From contig JBLRXD010000187.1 in assembly GCA_047920935.1 (NCBI GenBank), forward strand, positions 1 to 8,792: DNA of 8,792 bases, given 5' to 3'. Source of the stretch: UBA7803 sp047920935 (GTDB taxonomy: Bacteria > Pseudomonadota > Gammaproteobacteria > Pseudomonadales > Azotimanducaceae). A model generated the notes under the pieces. It saw nothing but the letters and a program-made list of their open reading frames with translations, was not told where the DNA came from and ran no database searches. The position numbers and the translations under genes were made by a program. Shown here piece by piece: positions 6,175 through 8,792 of this stretch (its first letter is position 1; the number at the start of each line of letters is the position of its first letter).

Positions 6175-7284
6175 CTACAACCCGGTCTTCACGCGGGTCC
6201 AGAGACGGTTGCGGCTGCGCACGTAACTCGGCTCCTTCACCGGGTTGGGGAACAGCCGCTCCATCACCTCCGGGGGTGGGTAGATGGCGGGATCATCGCG
6301 GATCTCGGCATCGACCAAGGGCAACGACGCCAGATTGCCGTTGGCAAAGAAGGTCTTGTTGGTGATTCGCGCCGCTACCTCGGGGCGTAGCAGGTAGTCG
6401 ATGAGCGCGTGGGCGTTGTCCGGATTGGGTGCGTCCGCCGGCACCGCCATGAGGTCGAACCAGAGCACGGTGCCTTCCCGGGGAATCACGTAGCGCAGAT
6501 CCAGACCTTGCCGGGCATCGTTCATCGCCTGATACAGATCGCCCGACCAGCCCATCACCAGGCACACCTCGCCATTGGCGAAATCGTCGATGTACTGCGA
6601 GGAGTGGAAGTAGCGAACGTACGGCCGAATCTCCGCCACCAGCGCCATCGCTTCCTCGAGCTGACGAGGGTCGGCGGATGCGGGCGGGTAGCCGAGATAG
6701 TTCAAGACGATCTCGTCGATCTCGTCGGGAGCATCCAACAGGGTGATGCCGCAATCGGCCAGGCGCCGCGCGTGTTCCGGGTCGAACAGCAGCTCCCACG
6801 AATCCAACGGCGCATCCGGAATCCGCGCGCTGATCTTGGCCACGTCGAGCCCGAGCCCGGTGGTGCCCCAGGCGTAGGGCACTGCATGGAGGTTGCCCGG
6901 ATCGAGGGGCTCGATCTTCGCGAGGATGTCGGGATCCAGATTGCCGTAGTTGGCGAGCTTGGACTTGTCCAGCGGCTGATAGATCCCCGTGGTGCGCTGC
7001 AGTTCGAAGTAGTTGCCCGTGGGCACCACCACGTCGTAGCCGGTATTACCCGCCAGCAGCTTACCTTCGAGCACATCGTTGGAATCGTAGACGTCGTAGC
7101 GCACCCGGATGCCGGTCTCCGCGGTGAAATCAGGCAGGCTCCGATCGTCGATGTAGTCCGACCAGTTGTAAAAGTTCACCAGCTTGGCGGGGGCCGAGCC
7201 GCCGGCCTGCTCCGTGCCGCCGCAGGCAGCCAGCCCCAGCAGACCAACCGCCAGAGCAACGAACCGGAGTCGAGTAACGATCAT
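6175..7284 (-). CDS. potF: Polyamine-binding protein PotF, apparent lipoprotein
   Basis: The substrate-capture protein of the polyamine ABC importer, acting outside the inner membrane with PotG/H/I. The 369-residue precursor aligns well with E. coli PotF from FYNWSDYI (38-45) through the SNDVLEGKLLAG (68-79), PYAWGTTG (136-143), NYLGYP (195-200), RYFHSSQYIDDFANGEV (224-240) and GWSGD (245-249) segments to the end. Likely ligand contacts by comparison with PotF are W41, S42, D43, Y44, E188, W246, D249 and D277. W275 replaces the PotF Phe276 position, F313 replaces Tyr314 and T89 replaces Ser85. The signal sequence ends in a lipobox, L18-A-A-C21, followed by a Gly/Ser linker, so the protein is probably lipid-anchored, unlike soluble E. 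coli PotF. ATG 7284 is preferred to ATG 7302 because AGGAG lies 8 nt upstream and the shorter form gives a standard lipoprotein signal. puuD follows 5 bp downstream. Confidence 0.93.
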   Translation of the reverse strand: MIVTRLRFVALAVGLLGLAACGGTEQAGGSAPAKLVNFYNWSDYIDDRSLPDFTAETGIRVRYDVYDSNDVLEGKLLAGNTGYDVVVPTGNYFELQRTTGIYQPLDKSKLANYGNLDPDILAKIEPLDPGNLHAVPYAWGTTGLGLDVAKISARIPDAPLDSWELLFDPEHARRLADCGITLLDAPDEIDEIVLNYLGYPPASADPRQLEEAMALVAEIRPYVRYFHSSQYIDDFANGEVCLVMGWSGDLYQAMNDARQGLDLRYVIPREGTVLWFDLMAVPADAPNPDNAHALIDYLLRPEVAARITNKTFFANGNLASLPLVDAEIRDDPAIYPPPEVMERLFPNPVKEPSYVRSRNRLWTRVKTGL

Positions 7285-7292
7285 GCCAGGGC

Positions 7293-7297
7293 TCCTC
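7293..7297 (-). promoter_or_regulatory. Shine-Dalgarno sequence deciding the potF start
   Basis: On the minus strand AGGAG (7297-7293) is 8 nt upstream of ATG 7284. It lies inside the extra six codons that a start at 7302 would add, which argues for 7284. Confidence 0.6.
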
Positions 7298-7314
7298 GTC
7301 ATACTGTGTTGGCA

Positions 7315-7354
7315 GGCGAATCAAGCGCCAGGGCGAGAGTATCACGCTCTCTGC
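7315..7354 (-). other. Short inverted repeats between the MFS gene and potF
   Basis: GAGAG (7335-7339) can pair with CTCTC (7347-7351), spanning the MFS stop codon. A further GC pair is possible at 7333-7334 with 7353-7354 if one T is bulged. A second small stem joins GGCG (7315-7318) to CGCC (7326-7329). Neither is followed by a T-run, so they are not convincing terminators. They could set the relative amounts of MFS and potF mRNA. The 57-bp gap contains no clear promoter for potF. Confidence 0.2.
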
Positions 7355-8628
7355 GCACGGGCAGGCGCAGGCCGGGCCGGCGGCGTCGCCATCAGGAACA
7401 GCACCGAGCCCAGCAGCGCGCAGAACGCCAGGAGCGCCAGGCCGCTTTCGTAGTTGCCGGAAACATCGGCCATGTAGCCGGCGATCAGCGGCCCGCCGGA
7501 CATCCCGAACATGACGATCAGCGACGAGAATCCCATGATGGTGCCGAAGGAGGACGGTCCGAAGTAGTCAGCGCGCAGCGCCACCATGAGCGGCCCGCGA
7601 ACGCCCCAGGCCAACCCATGCAACGCCGCGAACGCCACCACCATCCCCCAGTTGGTGGCAAAGGTCACCAGCGCCAGACCGACGGCGTGGGCCACCATGC
7701 ACAGGGCGCAGACGATGCGCTTGTTCATGCGATCCCCAAGATAGCCGCCCAGCAGCTGGCCGGTCATCTGGAAACCCGTCATCAGCGCAATGGCGATGCC
7801 GGCCATGGGCAGCGTGAAGCCGAGCCCTTCGGTGAGGTGCGGCACGAGATGCACCATCACCGCCGACACCGTCAGCAGCGACACCGCATGGCCGGCGGAA
7901 ATCAGCCAGAACGCCGCCGTGCGCATGGCCTGCCGCGCGGTGAAGTCGAGGTTCAGCGGGTGCGGCTCGTGGGCTTCCCGCGGCTTCGGCACCGCGCCAT
8001 CCGGAAGCAGGCCGATCTCCCCCGGCCGATGACGTACGACCTGTACCAGCGGCATCCCCACCAGCACCACCAGAACGCCGGATATCAGCGCCGTGGTGCG
8101 CCAACCGAACGCCTCCAGCAGCAGTATCACCAGCGGCACCGAGAACCCACCCAGGGCGTAACCCACCTGGGAAATCGACACCGCGGTGGCGCGATAACGG
8201 CTGAACCAGTTCACCAGCGACACCATGAGGGTGGCGAAGCCGCCGAGGCTGGAGCCGAGGGCGATGAGCGCGAAGCTCAGATAGAACGTCAGCAGGGAAT
8301 TCACCTGGCTGAACAGCACGAAACCCAACCCGAACAGCAGCGTGCCGATCTGCAGGATGGGCCGCGGCCCGAATCGATCCACCAGCCACCCCTGCAACGG
8401 CCCGAGCAGACCGCTTTCCACCCGCGTCAGGGCGAACGCCCCCGCCAGCACCGTCTTGCTCCAACCGAAGTCGCTCTGCAGCAGCACCACGTAGGCGCCA
8501 TAGGACTGCATCCACAGGACGCTGGCCAGGTATTGCACCCCGCCGGCGGCGGCAACGATCCACCAGCCATAAAAAACCTGGCCCTGGGGGCGGACCATGG
8601 TGTTGAAGCGTTGCCGGAGGGAGTTCAT
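7342..8628 (-). CDS. Major facilitator superfamily (MFS) transporter
   Basis: A 428-residue inner-membrane secondary transporter with twelve predicted helices in two halves joined by a polar central loop (about 199-235). The MFS motif A appears in the loop between helices 2 and 3 as G80-W-L-V-D-R-F-G-P-R89, and a matching copy is seen in the second half as G294-G-Y-L-G-D-R-M-N-K-R304. The N-terminal FYGWWIVAAAG (19-29) is common in MFS groups related to oxalate/formate and monocarboxylate carriers. The substrate cannot be read from the sequence. Its position 57 bp upstream of potF on the same strand suggests co-transcription with potF-puuD, so a polyamine breakdown product or organic acid is conceivable but unproven. 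ATG 8628 has no Shine-Dalgarno sequence; an in-frame ATG at codon 11 also lacks one. Confidence 0.88.
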   Translation of the reverse strand: MNSLRQRFNTMVRPQGQVFYGWWIVAAAGGVQYLASVLWMQSYGAYVVLLQSDFGWSKTVLAGAFALTRVESGLLGPLQGWLVDRFGPRPILQIGTLLFGLGFVLFSQVNSLLTFYLSFALIALGSSLGGFATLMVSLVNWFSRYRATAVSISQVGYALGGFSVPLVILLLEAFGWRTTALISGVLVVLVGMPLVQVVRHRPGEIGLLPDGAVPKPREAHEPHPLNLDFTARQAMRTAAFWLISAGHAVSLLTVSAVMVHLVPHLTEGLGFTLPMAGIAIALMTGFQMTGQLLGGYLGDRMNKRIVCALCMVAHAVGLALVTFATNWGMVVAFAALHGLAWGVRGPLMVALRADYFGPSSFGTIMGFSSLIVMFGMSGGPLIAGYMADVSGNYESGLALLAFCALLGSVLFLMATPPARPAPARAQRA

Positions 8629-8636
8629 GGCGGGGG

Positions 8637-8642
8637 ATGATA
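8637..8642 (-). promoter_or_regulatory. Candidate -10 element for a possibly leaderless MFS transcript
   Basis: TATCAT on the minus strand (8642-8637) lies 8 nt before the MFS start codon, so a transcript from it would begin at or next to the ATG. This would fit the missing Shine-Dalgarno sequence. The best -35 at 17-bp spacing (CGCACA) matches only 3 of 6 consensus bases, so support is weak. Confidence 0.2.
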
Positions 8643-8699
8643 CTTGTTGTGCCGGGCGCTGTGCGGCGCGGCGGCTGCCGAACGCAGCTGCGGCTTTCG

Positions 8700-8736
8700 T
8701 TGGCGGCCTTCGACGTGGTCCGTCGGCGGCCGCCGA
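8700..8736 (+). repeat. Long imperfect inverted repeat upstream of the last gene
   Basis: Positions 8702-8708 (GGCGGCC) pair perfectly with 8728-8734 (GGCCGCC). The stem extends outward by T8700-A8736 and a T8701-G8735 wobble. After one mismatch it continues inward with T8710-G8726 (wobble) and CGACG/CGTCG (8711-8715 with 8721-8725), closing on the five-base loop TGGTC. There is no T-run after it, so it is not a standard terminator. It sits in the 129-bp divergent gap, 11 bp before the ribosome-binding site of the last gene, and could be part of a structured 5' leader or a DNA-binding site. Confidence 0.55.
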
Positions 8737-8739
8737 GAA

Positions 8740-8761
8740 GCACTTTCAGGAGCTGAAGTGC
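8740..8761 (+). promoter_or_regulatory. Hairpin enclosing the Shine-Dalgarno and start codon of the last gene
   Basis: GCACT (8740-8744) pairs with AGTGC (8757-8761). With T8745 bulged, TCAG (8746-8749) pairs with CTGA (8753-8756), leaving only GAG (8750-8752) in the loop. The nine-pair stem covers part of the Shine-Dalgarno AGGAG (8748-8752) and all of the GTG start (8758-8760). Such a fold would hold back translation until opened. As double-stranded DNA the same dyad (6-bp arms GCACTT/AAGTGC, 10-bp spacer) could instead be an operator. The base pairing is certain; the function is inferred. Confidence 0.5.
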
Positions 8762-8792
8762 GCCCCATTCGAATCGCGACCCTCCGCGTGGC
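8758..8792 (+). CDS. Start of an unidentified gene (partial, 11 codons)
   Basis: GTG at 8758 follows AGGAG (8748-8752) with a 5-nt spacer, and the frame stays open to the window edge, giving MRPIRIATLRV and a partial codon. This is too short to name a family. The frame is also open upstream back to a TGA at 8638-8640, but that stretch reads as Arg/Ala/Cys-rich sequence without protein character, and the ribosome-binding site points to 8758. It would be divergent from the MFS gene. Confidence 0.45.
   Translation, partial: MRPIRIATLRV

Noticed and set aside
7286..7311. Possible promoter (TTGATT ... TATGAC on the minus strand) before potF
   Set aside because: The 15-bp spacer is short, and transcription would start at or inside the Shine-Dalgarno sequence.
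6409..8640. Very long open frame (743 codons) on the plus strand opposite potF and the MFS gene
   Set aside because: Its product is rich in Arg, His, Gln and Gly without domains, the typical mirror of GC-rich codon usage. The minus-strand genes have full family motifs.
8683..8692. Perfect 10-bp palindrome CGCAGCTGCG in the right-hand divergent gap
   Set aside because: Too short and GC-rich to stand out on its own, with no second copy seen nearby.

Overview
This is a GC-rich, densely packed chromosomal window, most likely from a Gammaproteobacterium or another high-GC Pseudomonadota member. That placement is an inference from protein resemblance and base composition. Almost all of it is coding. 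I see no rRNA, tRNA, insertion sequence, phage gene or CRISPR array.

Layout. Positions 1-438 (minus) hold the N-terminal part of a Tat-exported FAD oxidoreductase resembling spermidine dehydrogenase. A 71-bp divergent gap carries a four-unit 11-bp tandem repeat and leads into a plus-strand operon, potG-potH-potI (510-3370), which encodes the ATPase and both permeases of a PotFGHI-type polyamine ABC importer. Two plus-strand envelope genes follow: a DegP/DegQ/MucD-type periplasmic serine protease (3487-4914) and a small DUF4870-like membrane protein (5006-5383). The strand then flips. puuD (5387-6169) encodes gamma-glutamyl-GABA hydrolase, potF (6175-7284) encodes the polyamine-binding protein in apparent lipoprotein form, and an MFS transporter lies at 7342-8628; all three are on the minus strand and would be transcribed MFS > potF > puuD. 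The last 164 bp hold two consecutive inverted repeats and the apparent start of another plus-strand gene (8758 to the window end).

How the genes fit together. PotF would capture an extracytoplasmic polyamine, PotH/PotI would pass it across the inner membrane and PotG would power the import. The dehydrogenase would oxidise polyamine outside the cytoplasm, while PuuD removes the glutamyl group from gamma-glutamyl-GABA in the cytoplasm. The locus therefore looks like a polyamine uptake and catabolism region in which the transporter is split between two convergent transcription units. PotF has a tryptophan at the position thought to separate spermidine binders from putrescine binders, which agrees with a spermidine dehydrogenase nearby.

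The protein families are all known. The least explained signals are non-coding: the 11-bp phased repeats (Pho-box-like geometry) between the dehydrogenase and potG, and the paired stem-loops at the right end, the second of which encloses both the Shine-Dalgarno sequence and the start codon of the last gene.
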